Part shown: one piece after another, positions 27,518 through 36,708 of the stretch | How positions within the stretch are numbered: the stretch's first letter is position 1 | Layout: each line of letters starts with the position of its first letter | Origin: Acinetobacter higginsii | GTDB taxonomy: Bacteria > Pseudomonadota > Gammaproteobacteria > Pseudomonadales > Moraxellaceae | NCBI RefSeq assembly: GCF_000369525.1 | Contig: NZ_KB850070.1 | Span: 449,668 to 513,667 of the forward strand | DNA length: 64,000 bases | Reading direction: 5' to 3' | The notes under the pieces: model-generated | Told to the model about the DNA's origin: nothing | Database searches by the model: none | What the model saw: the letters and a program-made list of their open reading frames with translations, nothing else | Made by a program: the position numbers and the translations under genes

Positions 27518-29545
27518 CTAAAATTTTATTTTCAATGCACGTAAACGTGTAAACATCCATGACCAAACACTCGATGGAGATTGCCCTGCCCTTTGCTGTA
27601 ATTGACATAGATGCTCTATGACAAGCTCAGGCGTAACCAATGGAATCTGCATTGGGTTTGTCTGCGGCAGATTATAGATGGGATATTCCACTAATGCACA
27701 AAAAGCTAGCTCTTCAACTGTTAATTTTCGTTGCCGTCTTTCACAAGAATGACGATCACACGTCAAACCCCAACCTGCATAAAAAGGCACGCCATAGCAG
27801 TATACTTTAATATCTCTTAAAAGTGCTTCAAATCCAGATAAAGATGTGATGGTATGTAGTTCATCGATATGTTCAAAGAGCGTGATGATAGATTGATTGA
27901 CTTCGATATGCTCTACAAGATCCTTAATCTCATCCCATATGATTTTTCCTTTTCTTAGTCCGCTTTCTACATCTGGGTGAGGCTTATAAATAATATGAGC
28001 GTTAGGGTTATTTCTATGAACTTCCTTGATCAGATCTAAATTGGTTTTGATGTCGTAGCCACCTAACTGTATCGATAAGTCATCTTCAACCTGCCCAACA
28101 ACTAAAATCACCTTTTTATCAGGATCGATTATTTGAGAGGATTCAGGCAATGCCTGACCAACATTATATTTTGTTAATTTATTTTGAATAACTTTTTGAA
28201 TTAAGCTTTGAATTCGATCCCGTTGATCTTCATTTAACTGAACTTGATTTAACAAATTCTCTAAACGAGATGGGTGACGTGCATCATAGTAAATACCAAT
28301 ATCATCAAAAACCAAAGAATATGGGCGAATTAATTTTGCACCTAACCCCAATGATCGCAAAAAGCCGTCTTCAACTGTCCAAACTTGTTGAAATCCTTGC
28401 TGTTTTAATAAAGCAGCCTTTTTCCCCCAAGCAACAATCGGTTGATCCTTCTTGGGCTTCAACCATTGCCTAAAACTTAGTTTGATATGAGGAAAAGCTA
28501 AAAAATCTTTGATAAAACTCTTTTTCCATCGACTGAAACCATAAGCCACCACAGATGAAGCGGTTAATTGCTTTTGAAACTCAATATTTGGGATCAGGAC
28601 ATCTATAATCTCCTCTAGTTCACAGCGCTGTTGTGAAACAGGTGAAACGTATTTTGCATAATTTAAATATGCGGCTACAAACAATTGCTCAAGAGATTGA
28701 GATATATTTCTTCTCTCTTTAAGAGAATCTGGTAAATCTTGGTAATCCTGTGTCAGCCCCCAACCCGCATACCAAGGCCAGCCAAAACAATGTACTGGTT
28801 TGCCACACAGCAATGCTTCAAAACCCAATTGAGAACTCACCACATAAACTTCTGACATCTGTTTACACAGTTCGATTGGATTATAATTCTCTTTTAATAA
28901 TTCTATATTTGGAGAAGTGAGATCGTTAAATGAAAAATGCCCTTTTGCTTTTCCTGCGATTACATCAGGGTGAATCTTTACCCAAATCGTCGCATCAGGA
29001 TGATCCGCAATAGCACGATGTAACATAGTATGAAAACGAGCCGCTGATGCCATCGCATAATGAATAGATTGATCACCAAATGTTTGATCAACAACTAGAA
29101 TATTTTTCTTATTATGAAAGATTGACGAATCAAGCCGCTCGTATTGTAGATTGTATTTAGTAATACCTTGGGCAACCATACGCTTAATTAAAGCTTGAGA
29201 TCTCTCCAATTGTTGCTTAGAAAAGCTATTTTCAACAATTAGTTTTTCTAAATCTGATATTTGTGCTGCATCAAAATAAATACCAGACTGATCCAAAACT
29301 ATCGAAAGTGGAGGAGATCCTTGTTTACCTAACCCCAACGAGCGAATAAATCCATCCTCTAAACAAACAGATTCTGTTTCATATTTTTGTGCATGTTTTT
29401 CAGCACGGAAAAAACTTGGTTTTCTACCCCACCCCCCAAAATTTTGAGATTCTTTCCAGAAACGACTCATCAATGAACTCACTTCTTCTCCAACAAATTG
29501 CTCAATCGCTGGAATTTTTCTTATTTTTTTGGAACATAGAATCAT
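27518..29545 (-). CDS. kpsC: Capsule linker beta-Kdo transferase KpsC (two tandem transferase modules)
   Basis: The 675-residue protein contains two copies of the KpsC glycosyltransferase module. Each has an EDGFxRSLGLG motif (residues ~63 and ~392), an HPDV segment (~192, and KPHPDV at ~521) and an SGFEALL/LGFEALL...YAGWGLT block. In characterised KpsC the two modules alternate beta-2,4 and beta-2,7 Kdo addition to extend the linker begun by KpsS. It acts in the cytoplasm at the inner membrane. I prefer the ATG at 29545 (AGGG six bases before) to the GTG at 29563. It leads the kpsC-kpsS unit and is divergent from a forward glycosyltransferase gene. Confidence 0.92.
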   Translation of the reverse strand: MILCSKKIRKIPAIEQFVGEEVSSLMSRFWKESQNFGGWGRKPSFFRAEKHAQKYETESVCLEDGFIRSLGLGKQGSPPLSIVLDQSGIYFDAAQISDLEKLIVENSFSKQQLERSQALIKRMVAQGITKYNLQYERLDSSIFHNKKNILVVDQTFGDQSIHYAMASAARFHTMLHRAIADHPDATIWVKIHPDVIAGKAKGHFSFNDLTSPNIELLKENYNPIELCKQMSEVYVVSSQLGFEALLCGKPVHCFGWPWYAGWGLTQDYQDLPDSLKERRNISQSLEQLFVAAYLNYAKYVSPVSQQRCELEEIIDVLIPNIEFQKQLTASSVVAYGFSRWKKSFIKDFLAFPHIKLSFRQWLKPKKDQPIVAWGKKAALLKQQGFQQVWTVEDGFLRSLGLGAKLIRPYSLVFDDIGIYYDARHPSRLENLLNQVQLNEDQRDRIQSLIQKVIQNKLTKYNVGQALPESSQIIDPDKKVILVVGQVEDDLSIQLGGYDIKTNLDLIKEVHRNNPNAHIIYKPHPDVESGLRKGKIIWDEIKDLVEHIEVNQSIITLFEHIDELHTITSLSGFEALLRDIKVYCYGVPFYAGWGLTCDRHSCERRQRKLTVEELAFCALVEYPIYNLPQTNPMQIPLVTPELVIEHLCQLQQRAGQSPSSVWSWMFTRLRALKIKF

Positions 29546-29707
29546 GTCAACCCTATTTATCACACCTTAACCTGTTCATCATATTATAAACCGTAGAGGT
29601 AGACAGAAATTAAGTAATTCTATTAAGATATCCCTACTAAATGTTGAATTTCAATATCTTTTAATTACATACATTTAGGTTATAAAAATAAATGTAGGGG
29701 CTTTATT

Positions 29708-30409
29708 TTGGGTACAATTCATGTATTTATTGGCTACGATATAAATGAAACGATTGCTTATCATGTCTGTTGTGAAAGCTTAATTCGGCATAGTTCCAAG
29801 CCATTGGCAATACATCCACTTTATTCCAAAGCATTGCCTACACTAGCCTCAGTACAATTTCCTTCTAATTACCCACCATCCAACCAATTTATTTTTTCTA
29901 GATTTTTAGTCCCTTATTTAATGGAATATTCAGGTATAGCATTATTTTTAGATGGTGATATGGTAATCAATAATGACATTGTAGACTTATTTTCCAAGTT
30001 TCAATCTACAGATGAATGGGCTGTCAAAGTCGTAAAACATGATTATAAAACATCTAGTTCAGAAAAGTTTAAAGGTGCAACTAATCTTGATTACCCTAGA
30101 AAAAATTGGTCTAGTGTGATCCTTTGGAATTGCAGTCATCCATCCAATAGAACTCTAACTCCTGACTATATAGGCCAAACAACAGGAACGTTCTTACATC
30201 GTTTTAGTTGGTTGAATGACCAACAAATAGGCGAACTGGAAAAAGGTTGGAATGTTTTAGCTGATGAAGAAAATCAAGAAATAAGCCCCTCTAAACAATA
30301 TATTTATCACTATACTTTAGGGACACCCTGTTTTCCAAAATATAAAAACTGCCAGTTTTCAAGTTATTGGCACCAATATCAAAAGCAAGTTAATTCATTT
30401 ATTGAGTAA
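29708..30409 (+). CDS. Putative GT-A-fold glycosyltransferase with DxD motif
   Basis: The 233-residue product begins TIHVFIGYDINETIAYHVCCESL and has FLDGDMVINNDI (DxD metal-binding motif, about residue 80), followed by SSVILWNCSH. These features resemble GT8-like and related GT-A enzymes that use nucleotide sugars. The start appears to be TTG (29708), with AGGGG about 9 nt upstream. The DNA is visibly more A+T-rich than the metabolic operons, fitting horizontal origin. It is the first of a two-gene forward unit inserted between the two reverse kps units. A role in decorating the capsule is inference; the donor sugar is unknown. Confidence 0.65.
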   Translation: MGTIHVFIGYDINETIAYHVCCESLIRHSSKPLAIHPLYSKALPTLASVQFPSNYPPSNQFIFSRFLVPYLMEYSGIALFLDGDMVINNDIVDLFSKFQSTDEWAVKVVKHDYKTSSSEKFKGATNLDYPRKNWSSVILWNCSHPSNRTLTPDYIGQTTGTFLHRFSWLNDQQIGELEKGWNVLADEENQEISPSKQYIYHYTLGTPCFPKYKNCQFSSYWHQYQKQVNSFIE

Positions 30410-30415
30410 TAACTT

Positions 30416-32098
30416 ATGGACAACATAGCAATAAAAACAGATGAACGACTTGCCCAAGTTTTGTTGGAAAATAATCGTTCTAATACGTTATCTAGAACAA
30501 TATTCAAACAGCTCACTGACAGATTAGCAATTTATACCCCTCTCAATAATGATTTATTAAACGCAATTGCTCAAACGCTATCTTTATTAAATGATTTCCA
30601 TGTTGGCGAACAAACTGGTCTCTATCGTTGTGCACGATTATTAATTACACATAGCCGCCAAATGCAGGATCGTCATGACCTCCAAGCTTGGGAAAATGAT
30701 TTAATCTTGTTATTAAATCTTGAGTTTCAGAAAACTGGACTGAATTTAAGTGGTCATCAAAAACGGCTAGAAAATTATCAAAAGCAAAAAATGTTAGTCG
30801 AAAAAGAAAGGGGTTCTCCTAATACAGAGACAGCCTCAAATATCATCACTTTTTTTGATCAAGAACAAGATGTTGAAAAAACAGCTATATTTATAGGACA
30901 ACTTTTAAGTAATAAGACCTGGGGAAATCAAGTTTTCCTAACTATCAGCCAAAAAAGCATTTTGATAAAAAGATATGACTTATTAGAAAAACTAATCAAA
31001 CAAGCTGGGGAAAGAGTTTTATCTAAACAATCGGCTCCATTAAAAGAAGATATTTTATTAAATAAAATTGCGACCTTGGGTTCTTATTATCATGAAATGG
31101 GACAGTATCAAGAGTATTTATCCTTAATAAAATGGTCAAAAAATATTTTTAAAAACAGCAACTTACTAGATTACCATGAAGGAATTTGTAAAATAGCTTT
31201 AGGAGATCTAGATGGTTGGCGATTGTTTTCAGTTCGCCGAAAAATGGTAAAGCTCCCCTCCTTAATTCAGAATTTAAAAACTTGGGATGGACACAGTCCT
31301 GTAGAAAATCTACTAATTTGGTGGCCAGAAGGTGCTGGTATTGGTGGTGAAATCATGCGCTTAATTTTTCTACCAAATATTCTAATAAAAGCAAAAAAAG
31401 TGGGAATTATTTGTGATACGCGATTACATTCCGTTTTAATGCAAAAATTTCCACAAATTAAATGCTATCCATATTCAATGTTAACTTTAGGTACAGCAAA
31501 TAATTATGATGCAGAAATAGATTTAATCTCCTTAACTCAGTTTTTTCTTACGCCATCATATCAAGCACAGCCTATACTTAGCACCAATACTCGTGCAGAT
31601 GTCAACGTCATTGGACCCCTTCTAAGTACAAGAAAAATACGCTGTGGTATCTCTTGGTTTACACCAAATAAGCGTAGCCAAATACAACGCTCGATCCCAG
31701 CTCATATCTTATCCAACTGGATAGACTCTCTAGATGGTGTAGAATTTTATGCTTTACAACACAGCCTTGATGACTGTCCAGAATTTGAACTACATAATTG
31801 TAAAATAAATTACTTAGTAAATGCTGAAAAAGATATTGATGGATTACTTCATTTAGCAGCAGATATGGATCTGATTATCACGATAGGAAATAGCACTGCT
31901 CATTTAACAGGAGCACTAGGTATACCGACCTTAGTTCTGCTGCCACAAAAACCCAGATTTCAATGGGGTATAAAAGGTATAAATATGCCCTTTTATAAAA
32001 ATATGAAACTTATTAGACAAGAAATTCCAAATGATTGGAACGGATGCCTATTGCAAGTATCAAAATACATTCAAGAGTTAAAAGGACTTAACTCCTGA
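30416..32098 (+). CDS. Large protein with C-terminal GT9-like (heptosyltransferase-fold) domain
   Basis: The 560-residue product has a helical N-terminal half (about residues 1-270) without a clear family. The C-terminal half has the layout of GT-B transferases near GT9/GT41: NLLIWWPEGAGIGGEIMRLIFLP (from about residue 300), ISWFTPNKRS, and the diagnostic donor-side IGNSTAHLTGALGIPTLVLLPQ (about 490-511). Comparable helical-plus-GT9 proteins occur in polysaccharide and protein-glycosylation loci. It starts 6 bp after the DxD transferase and ends 14 bp from the convergent legF stop. Function and substrate are unassigned. Confidence 0.6.
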   Translation: MDNIAIKTDERLAQVLLENNRSNTLSRTIFKQLTDRLAIYTPLNNDLLNAIAQTLSLLNDFHVGEQTGLYRCARLLITHSRQMQDRHDLQAWENDLILLLNLEFQKTGLNLSGHQKRLENYQKQKMLVEKERGSPNTETASNIITFFDQEQDVEKTAIFIGQLLSNKTWGNQVFLTISQKSILIKRYDLLEKLIKQAGERVLSKQSAPLKEDILLNKIATLGSYYHEMGQYQEYLSLIKWSKNIFKNSNLLDYHEGICKIALGDLDGWRLFSVRRKMVKLPSLIQNLKTWDGHSPVENLLIWWPEGAGIGGEIMRLIFLPNILIKAKKVGIICDTRLHSVLMQKFPQIKCYPYSMLTLGTANNYDAEIDLISLTQFFLTPSYQAQPILSTNTRADVNVIGPLLSTRKIRCGISWFTPNKRSQIQRSIPAHILSNWIDSLDGVEFYALQHSLDDCPEFELHNCKINYLVNAEKDIDGLLHLAADMDLIITIGNSTAHLTGALGIPTLVLLPQKPRFQWGIKGINMPFYKNMKLIRQEIPNDWNGCLLQVSKYIQELKGLNS

Positions 32099-32112
32099 AT
32101 TATAGTTTCCTA

Positions 32113-32799
32113 TCAACTATCATATTGAAATAAGGCTTCAGCTATACGAAAATCAAAAAGCTCATCAATATCAATAGAGTTCTTTCGTGACATAATAAAA
32201 CCACAGCTAGGATAATTAAAAAGACTTTTATTCTTTTTAAAATCTTCGACTTTGGTTATATATATAGCACCATTTAATCTGTATTCTTTTTCAAAATCCT
32301 GAGATCTCTGAGGAAGTTGTTTAAGCTTAGTAAAAAAATTATCTAACGAATTATTGTCTGGAAGACGCATAGTATAATCAGTAGGATGATCTACTTCAGT
32401 AACAGAGACTACACTTGTATATTTGCCTTTCTCAAATAATTCAAATGCTCCGTTCAAGTCATTTACTGTTCTCAGTGGAGACGTTGGCTGTAACAAAAGT
32501 AAATTGTCAAAATTTTCTTTCAACTCATCTAACACATTTAAAATAACATCATTTGTAGAGGCAATATCAGACGCTAACTCCACTGGTCGTCTTAAAAACA
32601 ATATTTTGGGGAACTTTACTACTAAATTTAAAATTTCCTCATCGTCCGATGAAACAACTATATTTTCAAAATTTGCAGCTTGTGCAGCCTCAATTGTCCA
32701 CTCTATTAATGGCTTACCATTTAAAGGTAGTATATTTTTTCGGGGGAGCCTTTTACTGCCTCCTCGAGCAGGAATAATAACTAAGGAGTTAGACTTCAT
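32113..32799 (-). CDS. legF: CMP-legionaminate (acylneuraminate) cytidylyltransferase
   Basis: The 228-residue enzyme has the CMP-sialate synthetase motif IIPARGGSKRLPRKNILPLNGKPLIEWTI at the N-terminus, VVSSDDEEI, the QPTSPLR signature (about 103-109), and a C-terminal IDIDELFDFRIAEALF. It would activate the 9-carbon acid made by LegI with CTP to give the CMP-donor for polymerisation. Length matches LegF/NeuA/PseF; the pathway context (legBCHGI, ptmE) points to legionaminic acid rather than sialic or pseudaminic acid. It is last in the long reverse unit, 18 bp after ptmE. The isomer handled cannot be read from sequence. Confidence 0.85.
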   Translation of the reverse strand: MKSNSLVIIPARGGSKRLPRKNILPLNGKPLIEWTIEAAQAANFENIVVSSDDEEILNLVVKFPKILFLRRPVELASDIASTNDVILNVLDELKENFDNLLLLQPTSPLRTVNDLNGAFELFEKGKYTSVVSVTEVDHPTDYTMRLPDNNSLDNFFTKLKQLPQRSQDFEKEYRLNGAIYITKVEDFKKNKSLFNYPSCGFIMSRKNSIDIDELFDFRIAEALFQYDS

Positions 32800-32817
32800 A
32801 AATCACTCAAATTTCAA

Positions 32818-33861
32818 TTAGAAAATTCCAGATTGAACATCTCGCTGTGCTAGCTCAAAATCATCCATTCGACCAACATCTAACCAATATTCATGTATTG
32901 GGAAACAACTTACCTTTTGCTCTTTCGACATATGATTAAGCAAAAGTGTTGGCATATCTATCTTCTCATTTGATTTAACACTTTTAATTACTTCAGGTTG
33001 TAAAACATATATGCCTGCGTTCACAAAAGAGCGATTTTTCGGCTTCTCTACCATCCCCTTGATATAATGTCCATCTATCTCAATTACCCCAAAAGGTACT
33101 TGGTGATAATATTCTCTTACTGCTACCGTGGCGCAACTTTCATGTTCATTATGGAAACTTAGTAGTTGTGCAAAATCTACTTTAGTCATGACATCTCCAT
33201 TTGTCACAATTAATGGTAAATTCGACTCATCAGGTAAAAGAGATAATGCTCCACCTGTTCCCAAAGGTTCATCTTCATAAACATATTTGATCGAAACACC
33301 CCAATGTTCTCCATTCCCAAAATAGTCTGTAATTTGGTCTGCTAAGTAATGGGTCGAAAAATAAAATTTATGAAAACCACATTTTTTTAAATGTAGCATT
33401 ATTCGTTCTAATATTGGTTTATCACCAATTCTTAACATTGGCTTTGGACAATTATCAGTCAATGGCCTGAGCCTTGTCCCAAATCCTCCTGCCATAATAA
33501 AAACAGGGTTATCTAATTTTTTAGTTTCTAAAAAACTATCATAAGTCAAAACATTGACTAAATGATGATTTTCATCAATAACTGGAACATGCAAAAATTT
33601 ATGTGTAATTAGAATTTCTTTAATAACTTCAGGACTGACATCTTCTTGATAGCAAAAAACTGGCTTTGGATTCATGATTTTTGAAACTTCATCGTCCAAA
33701 CCAATATTTTTTAATAGACCTCGTCGGATATCGCCATCTGTTACCATGCCAACTAGCTTGTCACCTTCTAATACAAAAGCAGCACGATAGGCATTATCAT
33801 TAATGACTTGAAGTGCTTCTTTTACCGTTATATTGGGTGCAATTACAGCCTTTGTCCACAT
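32818..33861 (-). CDS. ptmE: PtmE-type sugar-1-phosphate guanylyltransferase with N-terminal CBS pair
   Basis: The 347-residue protein joins two CBS motifs (residues 1-115; GDKLVGMVTDGDIRRGLL and VPVIDENHHLVNVLT) to a nucleotidyltransferase domain beginning VFIMAGGFGTRLRPLTDNCPKPMLRIGDKPI. Campylobacter PtmE has this architecture and makes GDP-glucosamine, the committed precursor of the GDP-sugar route to legionaminic acid. Its presence with LegB and LegG indicates that the pathway here runs on GDP-linked, not UDP-linked, intermediates. It lies 27 bp after legG and 18 bp before legF. The nucleotide preference is family-based inference. Confidence 0.82.
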   Translation of the reverse strand: MWTKAVIAPNITVKEALQVINDNAYRAAFVLEGDKLVGMVTDGDIRRGLLKNIGLDDEVSKIMNPKPVFCYQEDVSPEVIKEILITHKFLHVPVIDENHHLVNVLTYDSFLETKKLDNPVFIMAGGFGTRLRPLTDNCPKPMLRIGDKPILERIMLHLKKCGFHKFYFSTHYLADQITDYFGNGEHWGVSIKYVYEDEPLGTGGALSLLPDESNLPLIVTNGDVMTKVDFAQLLSFHNEHESCATVAVREYYHQVPFGVIEIDGHYIKGMVEKPKNRSFVNAGIYVLQPEVIKSVKSNEKIDMPTLLLNHMSKEQKVSCFPIHEYWLDVGRMDDFELAQRDVQSGIF

Positions 33862-33888
33862 AACATTCCCTCTATCTTCAGTTATTTT

Positions 33889-35055
33889 TTAATACGTTTT
33901 GATATTAAAAAATTTTTTACTCAATAATGTTGACCACTCTATATTTTCAATAAAGCTCATAATTTCTTTAACCGTATTTCCATTTCCGTATGGATTTTTG
34001 ATTGAGCCTAAAGACTTTTTAAAAGTGGAGTCTGATATTTTCTCAAGTGCCTCAGAAACCCCGTTGAACGTTGGCTCACAATTGATAATTGAATCGGCTT
34101 GTAACCTACCTGCTTGTCTATTCCCAATATTAATAGTAGGCACAAATAAAGACGGCGCTTCAAGTATTCCACTTGATGAATTACCAACAACAGCTTCACA
34201 ATGCTTCACTGCAGATAAATAACGTAATTGCCCCAATGAAGCAAAACAATGAATCCTATCTGGATGCTTCTCACTCCATTTACGCATGCATTCATTAATT
34301 GTACGCCCACCGACGTCTGCATTTGATAATGTCACAATAATTTGCTTCAAACCATCACTCAGTAATGCAGACATGATGTCGTCTATTTCTTTAATAATGT
34401 CTTGCTCACTTACAGTAACGGGATGGTACGTCATCAAGAAAAATGGAATAGATAAATCAAGTTTTAATGATTTCGCTAATTCTTCTTTCGTAAGTAAAGG
34501 GAGTATATTGATATTATCAATTCCTATCGCCCCACTATTACAGACGTACATAGGTTGCTCACCTAACTGTATAACACGCTCTCTATATTCATCTGTAGAT
34601 GTAAAATGTATATGACTTAACTTTGTTAGAGCATGTCTAAAGTTATCATCTGATGCCCCTTCTGTAATCTCCCCCCCATGCAAATGCACGACAGGTATTT
34701 TAAAAATATTCGCAGCTGTTGCCACGCCTATCATTTCGTAACGATCACCAAGAATGACAATAAAATCAGGCTTCAGCCTCTCAAATGCATCCGCAATCCC
34801 GATACACAGTAGCCCTAAACTCTTAACCACAGCAGTTGAGGAATCATTACTCAATAGCATGTCAACCTTAGCATCTATCGAAAAGCCATCTTGCTCAATC
34901 GCATGCCATGTCATACCAAATTCAGATGAGAGATGTGTTCCAGACACAATCAACTGTAATTCATAGTTTGCAGACTCATTCAGAGCTTGAATCAATGGTT
35001 TGAGTAACCCATACTCAGCTCGAGTTGCTGTAACTACACAAGCTTTTTTCACCAT
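33889..35055 (-). CDS. legG: Hydrolysing NDP-sugar 2-epimerase LegG (NeuC-like)
   Basis: The 388-residue GT-B-fold epimerase has ATRAEYGLLKPLIQAL near the N-terminus, GDRYEMIGVATAANIFKIPVVHLHGGE around residue 100, and GNSSSGILEAPSL at the C-terminal active site. NeuC-type enzymes remove the nucleotide while inverting C2. In this locus the expected product is 2,4-diacetamido-2,4,6-trideoxymannose from the GDP-linked bacillosamine-type sugar. It overlaps legI by 7 nt, indicating coupled translation. The NeuC reaction on UDP-GlcNAc would be the alternative, but the legB/legC neighbours argue against it. Confidence 0.86.
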   Translation of the reverse strand: MVKKACVVTATRAEYGLLKPLIQALNESANYELQLIVSGTHLSSEFGMTWHAIEQDGFSIDAKVDMLLSNDSSTAVVKSLGLLCIGIADAFERLKPDFIVILGDRYEMIGVATAANIFKIPVVHLHGGEITEGASDDNFRHALTKLSHIHFTSTDEYRERVIQLGEQPMYVCNSGAIGIDNINILPLLTKEELAKSLKLDLSIPFFLMTYHPVTVSEQDIIKEIDDIMSALLSDGLKQIIVTLSNADVGGRTINECMRKWSEKHPDRIHCFASLGQLRYLSAVKHCEAVVGNSSSGILEAPSLFVPTINIGNRQAGRLQADSIINCEPTFNGVSEALEKISDSTFKKSLGSIKNPYGNGNTVKEIMSFIENIEWSTLLSKKFFNIKTY

Positions 35056-36062
35056 TCGATTTTATCCCCTGCCTTGTAGTCTTTTACCGCAGGTTGTCCC
35101 ACAACCTCATTCCAAAACATAGGAGAAATTCCATCTCCTGGACGCATCGTTGTCAGTACATCCTCTGACATGAGCTCCCCTTTTTGAATATCTGTGGCTG
35201 CAACTATACTTTTTCTAGCGACATGAATATTTTTACGTTCGGAGTCAGAAACAAACTTGATTGAACTACCTAAAACTTGTTCTACGACTCTAATCGAGTC
35301 AACCATCGCTTTTAATTCATGAGGTTCTAAAGAAGCTTTGTGATCTGGCCCAGGTAAGTTTTTATCTAAAGTAAAATGTTTTTCAATGACCTTGGCACCT
35401 AAAGCTACAGCTGCAGTTGGTACAGTAATTCCTGTGGTATGATCAGAATATCCATAGGCTGTTCCAAATATTTGTCCCATACTGACCATCGCTTTTAAAT
35501 TCACGTCCGTCCAAGGAGTTGGATATTCCGTATTACAGTGTAATATGCAAATCTCTTCTCTCTTTCGTCCACAATCTAAAAAAACTTTTAAAGCCGCCTC
35601 AATATCAGCCAGATTACACATACCTGTAGACAGAATAACCGGCTTATTCAACGCTGCGATTTTCTTTAAATACGGATAGTTTGTGATCTCTCCTGATGGA
35701 ATTTTCCATACAGGAATATCTAATTCAATCAAGGTATCAATACTTTCAAAATCAAACGCTGTAGAGAACCAAATGAGTCCTTTGGACTCAGCATAATTTT
35801 TTAACTGACTTAATGCTGGTACAGGTATTTCTAATTTTTTTAACATTGCATATTGGCTATCTTCATAACCAAGGTTCTGCTTCTGATATTCAGCCATTTT
35901 TGCTGATTTAGAAACAAGATTATCTGCCTTAAATGACTGAAATTTAATCGCATCTACTTTTGCTTCTGCAGCAGCATCAATTAATTGATAAGCTTTTTCC
36001 AAATCACCGTTATGATTTACTCCAGCTTCTGCAATTAAGAAAGTTTTATTAGCCCAAATCAT
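35049..36062 (-). CDS. legI: Legionaminic acid synthase (NeuB family)
   Basis: The 337-residue enzyme condenses the hydrolysed 6-deoxy-diacetamido-mannose with phosphoenolpyruvate to make the 9-carbon acid. The TIM-barrel domain begins FLIAEAGVNHNGDLEKAYQLIDAA and includes KIPSGEITNYPYLKK and the metal-binding LGAKVIEKHFTLDKN. A C-terminal SAF/antifreeze-like domain starts near ARKSIVAATDIQKG and ends with GQPAVKDYKAGDKIEW. Length matches NeuB/LegI. It overlaps legH by 14 nt and legG by 7 nt, forming the translationally coupled core of the pathway. Confidence 0.9.
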   Translation of the reverse strand: MIWANKTFLIAEAGVNHNGDLEKAYQLIDAAAEAKVDAIKFQSFKADNLVSKSAKMAEYQKQNLGYEDSQYAMLKKLEIPVPALSQLKNYAESKGLIWFSTAFDFESIDTLIELDIPVWKIPSGEITNYPYLKKIAALNKPVILSTGMCNLADIEAALKVFLDCGRKREEICILHCNTEYPTPWTDVNLKAMVSMGQIFGTAYGYSDHTTGITVPTAAVALGAKVIEKHFTLDKNLPGPDHKASLEPHELKAMVDSIRVVEQVLGSSIKFVSDSERKNIHVARKSIVAATDIQKGELMSEDVLTTMRPGDGISPMFWNEVVGQPAVKDYKAGDKIEW

Positions 36063-36687
36063 TGTTTAATTTCCTCGCAGGTGAACCAACCCAAGTCCCA
36101 GCTTCTAATATATCTTTGATTACAATAGCACCTGCACCAATTGTTACATTATCAGCTATTGTGATTCCTTGAAGAATTACAGAACCTGAACCAATCATAC
36201 AATTCTGACCAATAGAAACATCGCCATTCACCACAGCACGAGTGGAAATATGAGTGTGATTTCCAATCCTTGCACCATGTTCAATAATTGCCGCAGTGTT
36301 GATAATAACGTTTTCACCCACGATAGCTTTTGCATTAATTACAGCCTGCTCGAGAATTACGCTCGCCTTACCAATTACTGCATGCTTTGAAATAACAGCT
36401 GTTTTTGCAATTAACGATGCTCTATTTGCATTAATATCAATCAGTTTTTTATAAATTTTTGCTCTTAAAGAATTAGAGCTAACCATACCAACAGTAACGA
36501 TAAAGTTAATATCATCCGCTTTAGCTAAATCAGGTAGGTCACTATCATTGCCAATTACTTCATAAGAAAGTACTTTGGCACCAACCTGATTGTCTACAAT
36601 ACCAACCACATTAAAACCTGCTAACTCCGCAGAGTTAATACATGATTGGCAGTGCCCACCACCACCGACAAAAACAAATTTCTTCAC
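36049..36687 (-). CDS. legH: Nucleotide-sugar N-acetyltransferase LegH (PglD/NeuD-like, hexapeptide repeat)
   Basis: The 212-residue protein has an N-terminal Rossmann-like sugar-binding part (KKFVFVGGGGHCQSC, VVGIVDNQ). A left-handed beta-helix of hexapeptide repeats runs from about residue 90 (AVIGKASVILEQAVINAKAIVGENV) to the C-terminus. This is the PglD/NeuD acetyltransferase layout. In the legionaminate pathway it would acetylate the 4-amino group installed by LegC. The likely start is GTG at 36687; it overlaps legI by 14 nt. An O-acetylating NeuD-type role is the main alternative. Confidence 0.83.
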   Translation of the reverse strand: MKKFVFVGGGGHCQSCINSAELAGFNVVGIVDNQVGAKVLSYEVIGNDSDLPDLAKADDINFIVTVGMVSSNSLRAKIYKKLIDINANRASLIAKTAVISKHAVIGKASVILEQAVINAKAIVGENVIINTAAIIEHGARIGNHTHISTRAVVNGDVSIGQNCMIGSGSVILQGITIADNVTIGAGAIVIKDILEAGTWVGSPARKLNNDLG

Positions 36688-36708
36688 TGGTGTACGCTCA
36701 ACTCTAAC

